This document shows positions 24,547-32,952 of a DNA stretch of 64,000 bases, one piece after another. A program made the translations under genes and the position numbers. Numbering within the stretch: position 1 is the stretch's first letter; each line of letters starts with the position of its first letter. Below the pieces are notes generated by a model. That model was given only the letters and a program-made list of their open reading frames with translations, was not told the origin of the DNA and ran no database searches. The DNA comes from CAYQMF01 sp964418595 (GTDB taxonomy: Bacteria; Planctomycetota; UBA1135; UBA2386): positions 44,634 to 108,633 of the forward strand of contig CAYQMF010000006.1 in NCBI GenBank assembly GCA_964418595.1, in the 5' to 3' direction.

Positions 24547-26355
24547 ATGGAACGACGCTTCACCGCCATCCTCCTCCCGATCCTGCTCGTCGTCGCCTTC
24601 CTGACCTGGTTCCAGGGTGGCGGCAGCAAGCAGCAGACGCCGGGCCCCGTGCCCGCGACCACGTTCAACCGCGAGGGTCCGAGCGCGCGGAGCGACGACA
24701 TCTGGACCAAGGACTTCGGCGTCCTCGGCGGCAAGGGCTACCGCGTCACGTTCGACAACCGGGCCGGCGCGGTACGCGAGATCCGGATGCTCGACCACTA
24801 TGGGTCGCTCGAGGCGCGCGGGCGGACGGAGCACACCCACGACGACTACTACCCGATCGGGCAGATGGGCGATCGCGGCGTGCTGATGCTGGTCCTCGGC
24901 GAGGCCCTGGGCGCGCCGCCGCGGTTCAAGTCGGCCGTGCTCGATGGGCTGGCCGACGACGCCCGTTGGGCGATGACGCAGGGCGAGAACGAGGTGCGCT
25001 TCACCCTCGACTGCCGCGACGGCCGATCGCTCGAGAAGATCTTCCGCTACGAAGCGGGCCGCTCCGACCTGCAGCTCGAACTCCGCCTCGTGAGCACCAG
25101 CGACGAGGCGCCCGACGCCGGCCTGCTCTACCCGCTTTCGCTGAGCGGCGTGGCCCTGCCCAACCCGAGTTCGGAACAGGTGATCGGCAACTCGGCGTTG
25201 GCGATCGCCGGTGCGCGCGACCGCGCGACGGGCGACCTGATGCACGCGGTCCACCGCGCGCTGCCGCCGGGTCAGATCACCTCGGTGCTCGCTGCGAGCC
25301 CGACCGCACAGGTGTGGTGGGGAGGGGCGACGAACCGCTTCTTCGCCGCGTTCCTGTATCCCGACAGCGAAGCCGACGCCGAGGGCATCACGTCGGTCAC
25401 GGCCGAGCCGCTCCCCGATCGTGCCGACCCGACCCACGACGTGCAGGCGCACGCCGTGCCGGTGCCGTCGTTCGGGCTCGCGCTGCGCGTGCCCAAGGCG
25501 CGCGAGACCACGTCGCTCAAGCTCAACGTGTACCTCGGGCCCAAGTCCTTCGCGGCGTTCGCGGCGCGGCCGGACTACGCGCGCTTCGAGTCGGTGATGC
25601 AGGAGGACCTCACGCCACCCGCGTGCTTCTGCACGATCCCCGGCGTGACCTTCATGGCCACGATCCTGCTCAAGCTGCTCGAGTTCCTGCACGGGCTCGT
25701 CGGCAACTGGGGCTTCGCGATCGTGCTGCTCACCGTGCTCGTCAAGATCGCGGTGTTCGGGCTCAACTTCCGCAGCCAGAAGGCCATGCGCGTCTACGGC
25801 GCGAAGATGATGCGGGTGAAGCCGGAGCTGGATGCCATCCAGGCCAAGCACAAGGAGGACCCCAAGCGGCTGCAGCAGGAGATGATGCTCCTGTATCGCA
25901 AGCACAAGATGTTCCCGCCGATCGGCGGCTGCCTGCCGATGTTCCTCACCATCCCGGTGTTCTTCGGCTTGTTCACCGCGCTGCGCGTGAGCTACGACCT
26001 GCGCCAGGAGCCATTCCTGCTGTGGATCCGCGACCTGAGCGCGCCGGATGCTCTCTTCGAACTGGGCCTGCCCTACGTCCCGCACTTCAACCTGCTGCCG
26101 CTCGTGTGGATGGCCCTCTACACGGTCATGATGTTCCGGCAGAAGCTGCCCACCGACCCGCAGCAGCGCACCATGCAGCAGATGATGCGCTGGATGTTCC
26201 TGCTGTTCGGCGTGCTCCTCTACAACTACGCGAGCGGCCTGCTGGTCTACATGTGCACTTCGATGGCGCTCGCCTTCCTCGAGATGTGGATCATCAAGAA
26301 GATCCTCGGCCCGATGCCGGAGGTCGCCGGCGTGCCCTCGATGCCGACGATCTGA
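24547..26355 (+). CDS. yidC: Membrane protein insertase YidC
   Basis: The product has 602 residues. An N-terminal helix (FTAILLPILLVVAFLTWF) is followed by the large periplasmic beta domain (about 50-365) found in Gram-negative-type YidC. The conserved insertase core comes next: NWGFAIVLLTVLVKIAVF with the hydrophilic-groove region, MMRVKPELDAIQAKHKEDP, KHKMFPPIGGCLPMFLTIPV, PLVWMALYTVMMF and RWMFLLFGVLLYNYASGLL. It inserts and folds inner-membrane proteins with or without Sec. The tail after the last helix is short. The gene stands alone rather than in the common rnpA-yidC-mnmE group. Confidence 0.95.
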   Translation: MERRFTAILLPILLVVAFLTWFQGGGSKQQTPGPVPATTFNREGPSARSDDIWTKDFGVLGGKGYRVTFDNRAGAVREIRMLDHYGSLEARGRTEHTHDDYYPIGQMGDRGVLMLVLGEALGAPPRFKSAVLDGLADDARWAMTQGENEVRFTLDCRDGRSLEKIFRYEAGRSDLQLELRLVSTSDEAPDAGLLYPLSLSGVALPNPSSEQVIGNSALAIAGARDRATGDLMHAVHRALPPGQITSVLAASPTAQVWWGGATNRFFAAFLYPDSEADAEGITSVTAEPLPDRADPTHDVQAHAVPVPSFGLALRVPKARETTSLKLNVYLGPKSFAAFAARPDYARFESVMQEDLTPPACFCTIPGVTFMATILLKLLEFLHGLVGNWGFAIVLLTVLVKIAVFGLNFRSQKAMRVYGAKMMRVKPELDAIQAKHKEDPKRLQQEMMLLYRKHKMFPPIGGCLPMFLTIPVFFGLFTALRVSYDLRQEPFLLWIRDLSAPDALFELGLPYVPHFNLLPLVWMALYTVMMFRQKLPTDPQQRTMQQMMRWMFLLFGVLLYNYASGLLVYMCTSMALAFLEMWIIKKILGPMPEVAGVPSMPTI

Positions 26356-26459
26356 TCGCGCCGCGAGGCTCGGCCCGGCCCGGCCCTTCCAAAAAAGATC
26401 GCAAGTCGCGTGTCGAAACGCGGCGGGCACCTTCGTTCTGTGGGCGAGGCAACACGCTC

Positions 26460-26831
26460 ATGACCCACTACATGCTCATCCTCCGTTCCGACCCCTCTGG
26501 CTACGCCGACCTCACCCCGGCGCAGATGCAGGACCTCATCGAGCGCTTCGGCGCCTGGGGAGGCAAGCTCGCCCAGGAGGGGCGGCTCACCGACGGCAAG
26601 AAGCTCACCGACGAGGGGGGCCGCGTGCTGGTCAAGGCCGGCGGGCGGCTGCAGGTGAAGGACGGCCCCTACGGCGAGACCAAGGAGATCGTGGGCGGCG
26701 TCTACTTCATCAAGGCCGACAGCTACGACCATGCGGTCAAGCTCGCGCAAGGCCAGCCGAACCTGGACCTGAAGGGCGGCAGCATCGAGATCCGCGAGGT
26801 CGACTGGATGGGGGAGAACCCTCCGGATTGA
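26460..26831 (+). CDS. YCII-related (DGPF) protein
   Basis: The product has 123 residues. It contains the DGPF-family pattern: MLILRSDPSGYADLTPAQM at the start, FGAWGGKLAQEGRL, KDGPYGETKEIVGGVYFI (DGPF motif, here DGPY) and a final SIEIREVDWM. ATG 26460 gives the usual YCII start. Proteins of this family are encoded next to ECF sigma factors of group ECF42, and that is the case here, with the sigma gene 10 bases downstream. Its biochemical role is unknown; despite the linkage it is not established as an anti-sigma factor. Confidence 0.9.
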   Translation: MTHYMLILRSDPSGYADLTPAQMQDLIERFGAWGGKLAQEGRLTDGKKLTDEGGRVLVKAGGRLQVKDGPYGETKEIVGGVYFIKADSYDHAVKLAQGQPNLDLKGGSIEIREVDWMGENPPD

Positions 26832-26841
26832 GCGCCGCGTC

Positions 26842-28116
26842 GTGAGCACCGGCGCCGTCGGTCCCCTGGTGGACGACCTCTTCCGTCGGCAGTACGGCCG
26901 GCTGGTCGCCGGGCTCACTCGCGTCTTCGGAACCGACCGGCTCGACCTGGTCGAGGACACGGTGCAGGAGGCGCTGCTGCGCGCCCTGCGCCGTTGGCCG
27001 TACGAGGGCATCCCGCGCGAGCCGGAGGCCTGGATCGTGCACGTGGCGCGCAACCTTGCCCTCGACGCGTTGCGCCGGCAGAAGCTCGCCGACCGCAAGC
27101 AGGCAGAACTCGAGCAGTGGGCGGCGACCGCCCTCGTGCCCGGCGCACACGAGCCCACGGACGTCACCGACGACACTCTGCGCCTGATCTTCATGTGTTG
27201 TCACCCGGCGCTGTCGTGCGAGTCGCGCGTGGCGCTGACGCTCAAGACCCTGTGCGGTCTCGGCGTGCCGGAGATCGCGCGCGCGCTGCTCGCCAAGGAC
27301 ACCACCGTGGCGCAGCGCCTCTCCCGCGCCAAAGCGCAGCTGCAGCGCGAGAAGGTCGCGTTCGAGGTGCCGTCCGCGCAGGACCTCGACGCGCGCCTCG
27401 ACTCCGTGCTCGAGGTGCTCTACCTCCTGTTCAACGAGGGCTACGCCGCGGCGCAGGGCGAAGACCTCGTGCGCACCGAACTGGTGCGGGAGGCGATCCG
27501 CCTCGCGGATCTGGTGCTCGCGATGCCGCGCACCGCGCAGCCGAAGGTCCACGCCCTGCTCGCGCTCTTCCTGTTCCAGGCGGCGCGGCTGCCGGCGCGG
27601 CAGGATGGCGATGGCGTCCTGCTGACGCTGGCCCGGCAGGATCGCACCCGCTGGGACCGCGATGCGCTCGCCGCCGCCTGGCACCACTTCGCGCGCTCGA
27701 TCGCCGGCGACGAGATGACCGCCTACCACCTGGAGGCCGCGATCGCATCGCTGCACGCGGCCGCTGCCACTTACGCGCAGACCGACTGGCCGACCATCCT
27801 GCACCGCTACGACCAGCTCGTTGCACTGGTGGGCACGCCGATCGTGCGCCTCAACCGCGCGGTCGTGGTCGCCAAGGTGCGCGGACCTGCCGCCGGCCTC
27901 GCCGAGCTGGACGCGCTCGCGGCGAAGGGCCAGCTCGTCGAGTACCACCTGCTGCACGCGACGCGCGCGCAGTTGCTGTGGATGCTCGACGCGCGGGAGG
28001 ACGCCGCCCGGGCGTTCGCGGCCGCCCTGGCCTGTCCGTGTTCGCGCCCGGAGCAGCGGCTCCTGGAGGATCGGCAGCGCGCTTGCGCGTCGGGTGAGGC
28101 GGCGCCGGCGCTGTGA
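26842..28116 (+). CDS. ECF sigma factor of the ECF42 type with long C-terminal extension
   Basis: The product has 424 residues. Region 2 (YGRLVAGLTRVFGTDRLD, EDTVQEALLRALRRW, WIVHVARNLALDALRRQ) and region 4 (ALTLKTLCGLGVPEIARALL, AQRLSRAKAQLQRE) are followed by a helical extension of about 240 residues. That extension has the ECF42-typical YLLFNEGYAAAQGEDLVRTE, RFDQLV-like YDQLVALVG, and VRLNRAVVVAKVRGP. Length, extension and the DGPF gene just upstream define ECF42. It recruits RNA polymerase to its own promoters. GTG 26842 is used; it lies 10 bases after the DGPF stop. Target genes are not visible. Confidence 0.93.
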   Translation: MSTGAVGPLVDDLFRRQYGRLVAGLTRVFGTDRLDLVEDTVQEALLRALRRWPYEGIPREPEAWIVHVARNLALDALRRQKLADRKQAELEQWAATALVPGAHEPTDVTDDTLRLIFMCCHPALSCESRVALTLKTLCGLGVPEIARALLAKDTTVAQRLSRAKAQLQREKVAFEVPSAQDLDARLDSVLEVLYLLFNEGYAAAQGEDLVRTELVREAIRLADLVLAMPRTAQPKVHALLALFLFQAARLPARQDGDGVLLTLARQDRTRWDRDALAAAWHHFARSIAGDEMTAYHLEAAIASLHAAAATYAQTDWPTILHRYDQLVALVGTPIVRLNRAVVVAKVRGPAAGLAELDALAAKGQLVEYHLLHATRAQLLWMLDAREDAARAFAAALACPCSRPEQRLLEDRQRACASGEAAPAL

Positions 28117-28187
28117 GGGGCACGAGACGCCGCGTGCCGCGATCCTGGGGCGAACGGAGTCGTGCAAACCGGCGTCCCTGCCGCGGC

Positions 28188-28225
28188 AACGGCGTGTTCA
28201 CGATCGGGCAGCCGGCCCGCTGGCC
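28188..28225 (+). pseudogene. Decayed copy of a secreted-protein 3' end
   Basis: These 38 bases match 29471-29508, the 3' end of the next gene, at 29 of 38 positions without gaps. Translated, NGVFTIGQPARWP stands against NGVLTVGQPAVWP, 10 of 13 identical. There is no stop after the motif here and no matching gene body upstream. It looks like the remnant of a former tandem paralogue whose body was lost. Confidence 0.45.
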
Positions 28226-28306
28226 CCGGCGGGTGCAAGGCGCGGCTATGCTCCCGGCGGTCCGACCACCCGGTCGGCGCCTCCACTCACCTCGTTCGGA
28301 GTGCCC

Positions 28307-29515
28307 ATGTCCATCGCTCGCTTCACCCTCGTCTCTTTCTTCTCAGCCGTCGCTCTCGCGGCACAGGTTCCGCCTCGTTCGGCCATCGTCAGCGTCATTG
28401 CCAACGTGAACGGTTCGGAGGGCCTCTGGCTCGTCGACCGCGGCGGCACGTGCACGGCGATCACCGGCCTCGTCAGTGCCGGTAGCGCCGGCAGCGGCGT
28501 CAACTCGGTCCAGCTCGATCCGGTCGACAACCGGATCTGGCTCGGCGGCATCAACAGCAACGGCAACACCGCCGGGCAGGTGAACTCGATCCTGTTGAAT
28601 GGCACGACGGTCACCGGCTTCGTGCAGCACGGGACGACCGGGTTCACGTCGTCGATCGCGGGCATCGCGTTCGACGACAACGGCAACCCGATGGCGGCCG
28701 CTGGCACCGCGTCGACCGGCGGGGTCCTTCGCATCCCCCGCGGCGGGGGCGCCGCAGCGTTGATCGCGAACATCGGCACGACGCAGACCCACAACGCGAT
28801 CTGTCGAGATCCGAGCGGCAATCTCTACGTCGGGATGTTCGGCAGCGGCGAGGTCTACCTGCTGCCGGAGCTGCCCGGTTGCACCTACGGCCCGCCGGTC
28901 CTGCTTGGCGTGGCTCCCGTCACCACGATCTACGGCCTCGAGTGGGTTCCGGGCTCGCCGGCCGAGCTGTTCATCACGACGGCAGGCGCCGTGGGGAACG
29001 CGTTCTTCCGGATGCCGGCCACGGGGGGAACGCCCGTCGTCGCGTCGGCAACCGCCGGCTCGCGGAACTGGGTCGAGTACGACCGGACGGCGGGCGACAT
29101 GTGGCTCGTGACGGCCGGCATCGATCCGGACAACGTCTACACGGTGACGACCGCCGGGGTCGAGACCCTCGTCTGCCCGCTCGGGACCGGAAGCATCGGT
29201 TCACCTTCGGGCATCGACACCAGCGACTGCCTCCCGGCCGAGACCAACATCGTTCCGCAGTGCGTCACCGCAGGTCAGAACATCGTGTTCGAGTTCGGCA
29301 CCTGCTGCGCGCCGGGCGCGGCGGCCGGCATCTTCTTGATCTCGCCGGCGGTGGTGCCGCTTGCGGTCGGCACCACCGGGGCCAACGGTCGGCTGTCGGG
29401 CAGCTTCCCGGTTACCGTGCCCGCTGGCCTGGTGCCGGGAAGTCTCGTGTTCGTGAGCGCGTGCCTGGACAACGGTGTGCTGACCGTCGGGCAGCCGGCG
29501 GTGTGGCCACAGTGA
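28307..29515 (+). CDS. Secreted protein of unknown function, beta-propeller-like
   Basis: The product has 402 residues. ATG 28307 gives a signal peptide (MSIARFTLVSFFSAVALAAQ). The body has regularly spaced repeats of the type SVQLDPVDNRIWLGGI, GIAFDDNGNPMAA, ICRDPSGNLYVGMFGSGE, GLEWVPGSPAELFI and VEYDRTAGDMWLV, which fits an NHL/SMP-30-like propeller. A C-terminal domain (IVFEFGTCCAPGA to NGVLTVGQPAVWPQ) carries a CC pair. No catalytic residues are evident. A 16-base hairpin (28262-28277) and a TATGCT -10-like site (28247-28252) precede the start. Confidence 0.75.
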   Translation: MSIARFTLVSFFSAVALAAQVPPRSAIVSVIANVNGSEGLWLVDRGGTCTAITGLVSAGSAGSGVNSVQLDPVDNRIWLGGINSNGNTAGQVNSILLNGTTVTGFVQHGTTGFTSSIAGIAFDDNGNPMAAAGTASTGGVLRIPRGGGAAALIANIGTTQTHNAICRDPSGNLYVGMFGSGEVYLLPELPGCTYGPPVLLGVAPVTTIYGLEWVPGSPAELFITTAGAVGNAFFRMPATGGTPVVASATAGSRNWVEYDRTAGDMWLVTAGIDPDNVYTVTTAGVETLVCPLGTGSIGSPSGIDTSDCLPAETNIVPQCVTAGQNIVFEFGTCCAPGAAAGIFLISPAVVPLAVGTTGANGRLSGSFPVTVPAGLVPGSLVFVSACLDNGVLTVGQPAVWPQ

Positions 29516-29529
29516 GGCTCGCGCCGTTG

Positions 29530-30297
29530 TCAGCGCTTCGCTGACACGGTGCGGAGTTCGACCATCCACCACGTCGGTGCCTCGGGTGCGAGGACCGCGC
29601 CCGCCCGCGGCAGCGCGAGCTGCGCCGGAACCGCGCAGATCCAGCGGGCGCCGGGCTTCATCGCCATGGCCGCGCGCGCGAGGAACGGAGTCGGTGCGCG
29701 CGCCGGCTGGAAGCGCGCCGGCTGCTCCAGCGGGCGCGTGGAGTCGATGACGTTGCCGTGCTGGTCCCAGGCCGTGAAGTCGAGTTCCACGGTGGCGGTC
29801 GGCTGCGTGTCGGGCGCGTGCGCGTCACCGGCGGCCAGCACCTGGTACTCGAACCCGTCGCCGGCGAGCGTGCGCGCGGGGTCGGGTCGCATCGGGGCGA
29901 CGAAGCGGATCGCACGCAGGACCTCGACTTCGTAGGTGACGTGCCCGTCGGCGGGCAGCCAGGCGGGTCGCAACGGCGCCGGCCAGGTCGATGTTGCGGG
30001 AACCCGGAGCGAGTAGCGACCGCCCGGGTGCATGAGTGCGAGCGCGTCGGGCCAGAAGATCGGGTTGCTCGGCGCCACCGGGATGCGCGCCTCGCGTCCC
30101 GCCGCCGTGCGCTCCTCGAACACCTGGCCGTCGGCGCGTCGCGCCACGTACGTGACGACGGCGAGATCGCCCGCGGCGAGCGGCGCGCCTTCACCCGCGC
30201 GCAGCTCGTGACAGACGAGACCCGAGGGCAGCGTGCGCTCGGACTGTGGCGACTGACATGCGGCGAGGCAGAGCACCAAGGCCTTGAGGGATCTCAT
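29530..30297 (-). CDS. Lipoprotein with two FKBP-like domains
   Basis: The product has 255 residues. ATG 30297 starts a lipoprotein signal (RSLKALVLCLAACQS), lipobox LAAC. Residues about 28-135 resemble an FKBP domain (LPSGLVCHELRAGEG, DLAVVTYVARRADGQVFEER, ALMHPGGRYSLRVPA), and about 150-250 form a second, weaker one (FEYQVLAAGDA, VELDFTAWDQHGNVIDST, MAMKPGARWICAVPAQLAL). Several active-site aromatics of true FKBPs are missing, so it may be a chaperone-like or inactive member. It converges on the preceding secreted protein (14 bases) and is divergent from the MATE gene. Confidence 0.72.
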   Translation of the reverse strand: MRSLKALVLCLAACQSPQSERTLPSGLVCHELRAGEGAPLAAGDLAVVTYVARRADGQVFEERTAAGREARIPVAPSNPIFWPDALALMHPGGRYSLRVPATSTWPAPLRPAWLPADGHVTYEVEVLRAIRFVAPMRPDPARTLAGDGFEYQVLAAGDAHAPDTQPTATVELDFTAWDQHGNVIDSTRPLEQPARFQPARAPTPFLARAAMAMKPGARWICAVPAQLALPRAGAVLAPEAPTWWMVELRTVSAKR

Positions 30298-30474
30298 GGA
30301 TCGGATGGTCTCGTCTCGTGGCGGCCGGAACCACTGTCGAGGGCTGGGTGCGAGTGACAAGCAGAGGGCGAACGCGAGTCGGTCGGGCGCCACGCGCGAA
30401 GTCGTAGGTGGCCGTCCGAGCGGAGGAAAGCGACGGGGATGGAAAACGTCGGCGATGGGCAGAAGAGCCTCCCG

Positions 30475-30502
30475 TTGCCCCCGTTGCCTTCGCCGCTAGC
30501 CT
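30475..30502 (+). promoter_or_regulatory. Promoter candidate for the MATE gene
   Basis: TTGCCC (30475-30480), 16 bases, TAGCCT (30497-30502), 21 bases before ATG 30524, inside the 226-base divergent spacer. Prediction only. Confidence 0.35.
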
Positions 30503-30523
30503 GTGCCGTCCGCGCCGTCTGCC

Positions 30524-31954
30524 ATGTCCACCGCTGCCCCGCCTTCGGCGCCGACGCTGCGCCCTGTCGACGCCGAACCGTTCTGGCCGACACTCTGGGC
30601 GGCGCTGCGCGGTGCCGAGCTCGACTACACGCGTGGCAGCATGCCGCGCGCGGTGTGGCTGCTGGCCGTGCCGATGGTGCTCGAGATGGCGCTCGAGTCG
30701 GTGTTCGCCGTCGTCGACATGTACTTCGTCAACCACCTGGGGAAGGCGGCGGTGGCGACGGTCGGGCTCACCGAATCGATGCTCACCATCGTGTTCGCCA
30801 TCGCCATCGGGTTTGCGATGTCGACCACGGCGATGGTCGCGCGCCGGGTGGGCGAAGGCGATCTCGCCGGCGCCGCGCGCGCCGGCGGGCAGGCGATCGG
30901 GCTCGTGTGGGTGGTGGGGATCCTGCTGGGCGTGCCGGCGGTGATCTTCGCGCCGGATCTCCTGCGGCTGATCGGAGCGTCGGCCGATGTCGTCGCGGTC
31001 GGCAGCGGCTACACGCGCCTCGTGCTCGGCGGCAACGTCGTGGTGATGCTGCTCTTCGTGAACAACGCGATCTTCCGGGGCGCCGGCGATCCGCTGATCG
31101 CGATGAAGAGCCTGTGGGTCGCGAACCTCGCCAACCTCGTGCTCGACCCGATCCTGATCTTCGGGCTGGGGCCGATCCCGGCGCTGGGCGTCACGGGCGC
31201 GGGGCTCGCGACGCTGTGCGGGCGCAGCCTCGGCGTCGTCTACCAGGACCTCGCGCTGCGGCGGCGGGGCCGCGTGCGCGTCGATGCCGCGGCGCGCGCG
31301 CTGGACCCCAAGGCGATGCTCACGCTGTTGCGCCTGTCGGCGGGCGGGATCGGCCAGTTCCTGATCGCGACGTCGAGCTGGGTCTTCCTCAACTCGATCG
31401 TCACCCGGTTCGGCGATGCGGCGGTCGCCGGCTACGCGGTTGGCCTCCGCATCCTCCTGTTCACCTACTTGCCGGCCTGGGGGCTCAGCAACGCGGCGGC
31501 CACGCTCGTCGGCCAGAACCTGGGCGCCAAGCAACCCGACCGCGCCGCCCGCGCCGTGGTCCTCACGACTGCCTACAACCTGACCTTCCTCCTGGCGGTG
31601 ATGGTGGTCACGCTCTCGTGCCGGCACGGCCTCATCGCGATCTTCACGGAGGATCCGGAGGTCGCCGCGGTCGGCGCCGAGTGCCTGCGCATCTTCGCCT
31701 ACGGCTATCCGGTCTACGCGCTGGGGATGGTGCTCGTGCAGGCGCTGAACGGCGCTGGCGACACGGTGACGCCCACGCGCATCAACGTGGTCGCGTACTG
31801 GATCGTGCAGGTGCCGCTCGCGTGGTACCTCGCCAGCCGCAGCGACCTCGGCGCGGCGAGTGTGTTCTGGTCGGTCGTGGTGGGCGAGTCGGTGATGGCC
31901 ACGCTGGCGCTGGTCGCGTTTCGGGCGGGTCGCTGGCGGCGGACGGTCGTCTGA
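30524..31954 (+). CDS. MATE-family multidrug/cation exporter
   Basis: The product has 476 residues with about 12 membrane helices. The first MATE repeat begins PRAVWLLAVPMVLEMALESV, with DMYFVNHLGKAAVATVGL. The inner-half signature NAIFRGAGDP is present in the first repeat and QALNGAGDTVTPT in the second. It is expected to export drugs or metabolites in exchange for Na+ or H+. A GTG at 30503 is in frame, but ATG 30524 is preferred given the promoter candidate. The methyltransferase gene begins 2 bases after the stop, so the two are very likely cotranscribed. Confidence 0.93.
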   Translation: MSTAAPPSAPTLRPVDAEPFWPTLWAALRGAELDYTRGSMPRAVWLLAVPMVLEMALESVFAVVDMYFVNHLGKAAVATVGLTESMLTIVFAIAIGFAMSTTAMVARRVGEGDLAGAARAGGQAIGLVWVVGILLGVPAVIFAPDLLRLIGASADVVAVGSGYTRLVLGGNVVVMLLFVNNAIFRGAGDPLIAMKSLWVANLANLVLDPILIFGLGPIPALGVTGAGLATLCGRSLGVVYQDLALRRRGRVRVDAAARALDPKAMLTLLRLSAGGIGQFLIATSSWVFLNSIVTRFGDAAVAGYAVGLRILLFTYLPAWGLSNAAATLVGQNLGAKQPDRAARAVVLTTAYNLTFLLAVMVVTLSCRHGLIAIFTEDPEVAAVGAECLRIFAYGYPVYALGMVLVQALNGAGDTVTPTRINVVAYWIVQVPLAWYLASRSDLGAASVFWSVVVGESVMATLALVAFRAGRWRRTVV

Positions 31955-31956
31955 CC

Positions 31957-32952
31957 GTGGCGCCTCTGGCGACGGAACTGGCCGCGGACGTACTGCGCGC
32001 CCGCGTGCTCGCGGCGCTGGCCGCGCGCCAAGGTCTCGTCGCCGGCCTGCACGCAGAGGACACCGACGCGTACCGCCTCTTCCACGGCACGAGCGAAGGC
32101 GCCGTCGGGCTCACCGTCGATCGCTACGGCCCGCTCCTCCTCGCGCAGGAGTTCCGCGGTCCGCTCGCGGACGCACCGCGCGCCGCGGTGGCGGCGGCGC
32201 TCGCGACTTCGTGGCCGGAGCTGCCGGTCGTGTGGCGCACGCGCGGCGTCTTCGCGCCGGAGTCGGCGCCGGTCGAGGTGCGCGAACTCGGCGCGCGCTT
32301 CGCCTTCGCGGCGCATCACCGTGGCCAGGACCCCTGGGTGTTCCTCGACTTCCGCTGCGTGCGCCGTTGGCTGCGCGCGCACGCGGCGGGGCGTTCGGTG
32401 CTCAATCTCTTCGCCTACACGGGCACGGCCGGGATCGCGGCGGCGCTCGGCGGGGCCAAGGAGGTGTGGAACGTGGACTTCGCCGCGAGCGCGCTCGACG
32501 TCGCGCGCACCAACGCCGTGCGCAACGGCGTCGCCGATCGCGTGCGGACGCTCCGCGCCGACTGCCTGCCGACGCTCCGCCAGCTCGCCGGCCAGAGCGT
32601 GCAGCGCCGTGGCAAGGCGGTGCCGTTCGTGGCGGTCGCACGCCGGACCTTCGACGTGGTGGTGATCGATCCGCCGCCCATCGCCAAGTCGCCCTTCGGC
32701 ACCGTCGACACGCGCGCCGACTACGAGAGCCTGTTCAAGCCCGCGCTGCTCGCGACGGCGGCGGGTGGCGTCGTCGTGGCCGCGAACAACCGCGCCGACG
32801 TGGCGTGGGAGGAGTTCGAGCGCCGCCTGCGCCGCTGCGCCGAGAAGGCGGGCCGGCCGCTGCTTGCGCTGATCCGCCTGCTGCCGGAGGCGGACTTCCC
32901 TTCGATCGACGGCGAGCCGCCGCTCAAGGTCGCGGTCTGCGACGCGGGTTAG
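31957..32952 (+). CDS. RlmI/RlmK-like SAM-dependent rRNA methyltransferase
   Basis: The product has 331 residues, starting at GTG 31957. The N-terminal part has the fold seen in RlmI-type enzymes (YRLFHGTSEGAVGLTVDRYG, PLLLAQEF). The SAM-binding part is VLNLFAYTGTAGIAAALGGA with VDFAASALDVARTNA, and the catalytic motif is DVVVIDPPPIAKS. These match the rRNA 5-methylcytosine methyltransferase family (PF10672 type), but the PUA domain of E. coli RlmI is lacking. It overlaps the convergent M56 gene by 4 bases (TTAG). The target base is unproven. Confidence 0.85.
   Translation: MAPLATELAADVLRARVLAALAARQGLVAGLHAEDTDAYRLFHGTSEGAVGLTVDRYGPLLLAQEFRGPLADAPRAAVAAALATSWPELPVVWRTRGVFAPESAPVEVRELGARFAFAAHHRGQDPWVFLDFRCVRRWLRAHAAGRSVLNLFAYTGTAGIAAALGGAKEVWNVDFAASALDVARTNAVRNGVADRVRTLRADCLPTLRQLAGQSVQRRGKAVPFVAVARRTFDVVVIDPPPIAKSPFGTVDTRADYESLFKPALLATAAGGVVVAANNRADVAWEEFERRLRRCAEKAGRPLLALIRLLPEADFPSIDGEPPLKVAVCDAG

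Noticed and set aside
26356..26459. Riboswitch between yidC and the DGPF gene
   Set aside because: The 104 bases hold no conserved riboswitch core or stable folded shape that I can recognise.
28113..28409. 98-residue plus frame containing the NGVFTIGQPARWP motif as a real gene
   Set aside because: It lacks a signal peptide and overlaps the start of the intact secreted-protein gene. The motif is better explained as a decayed 3' end.
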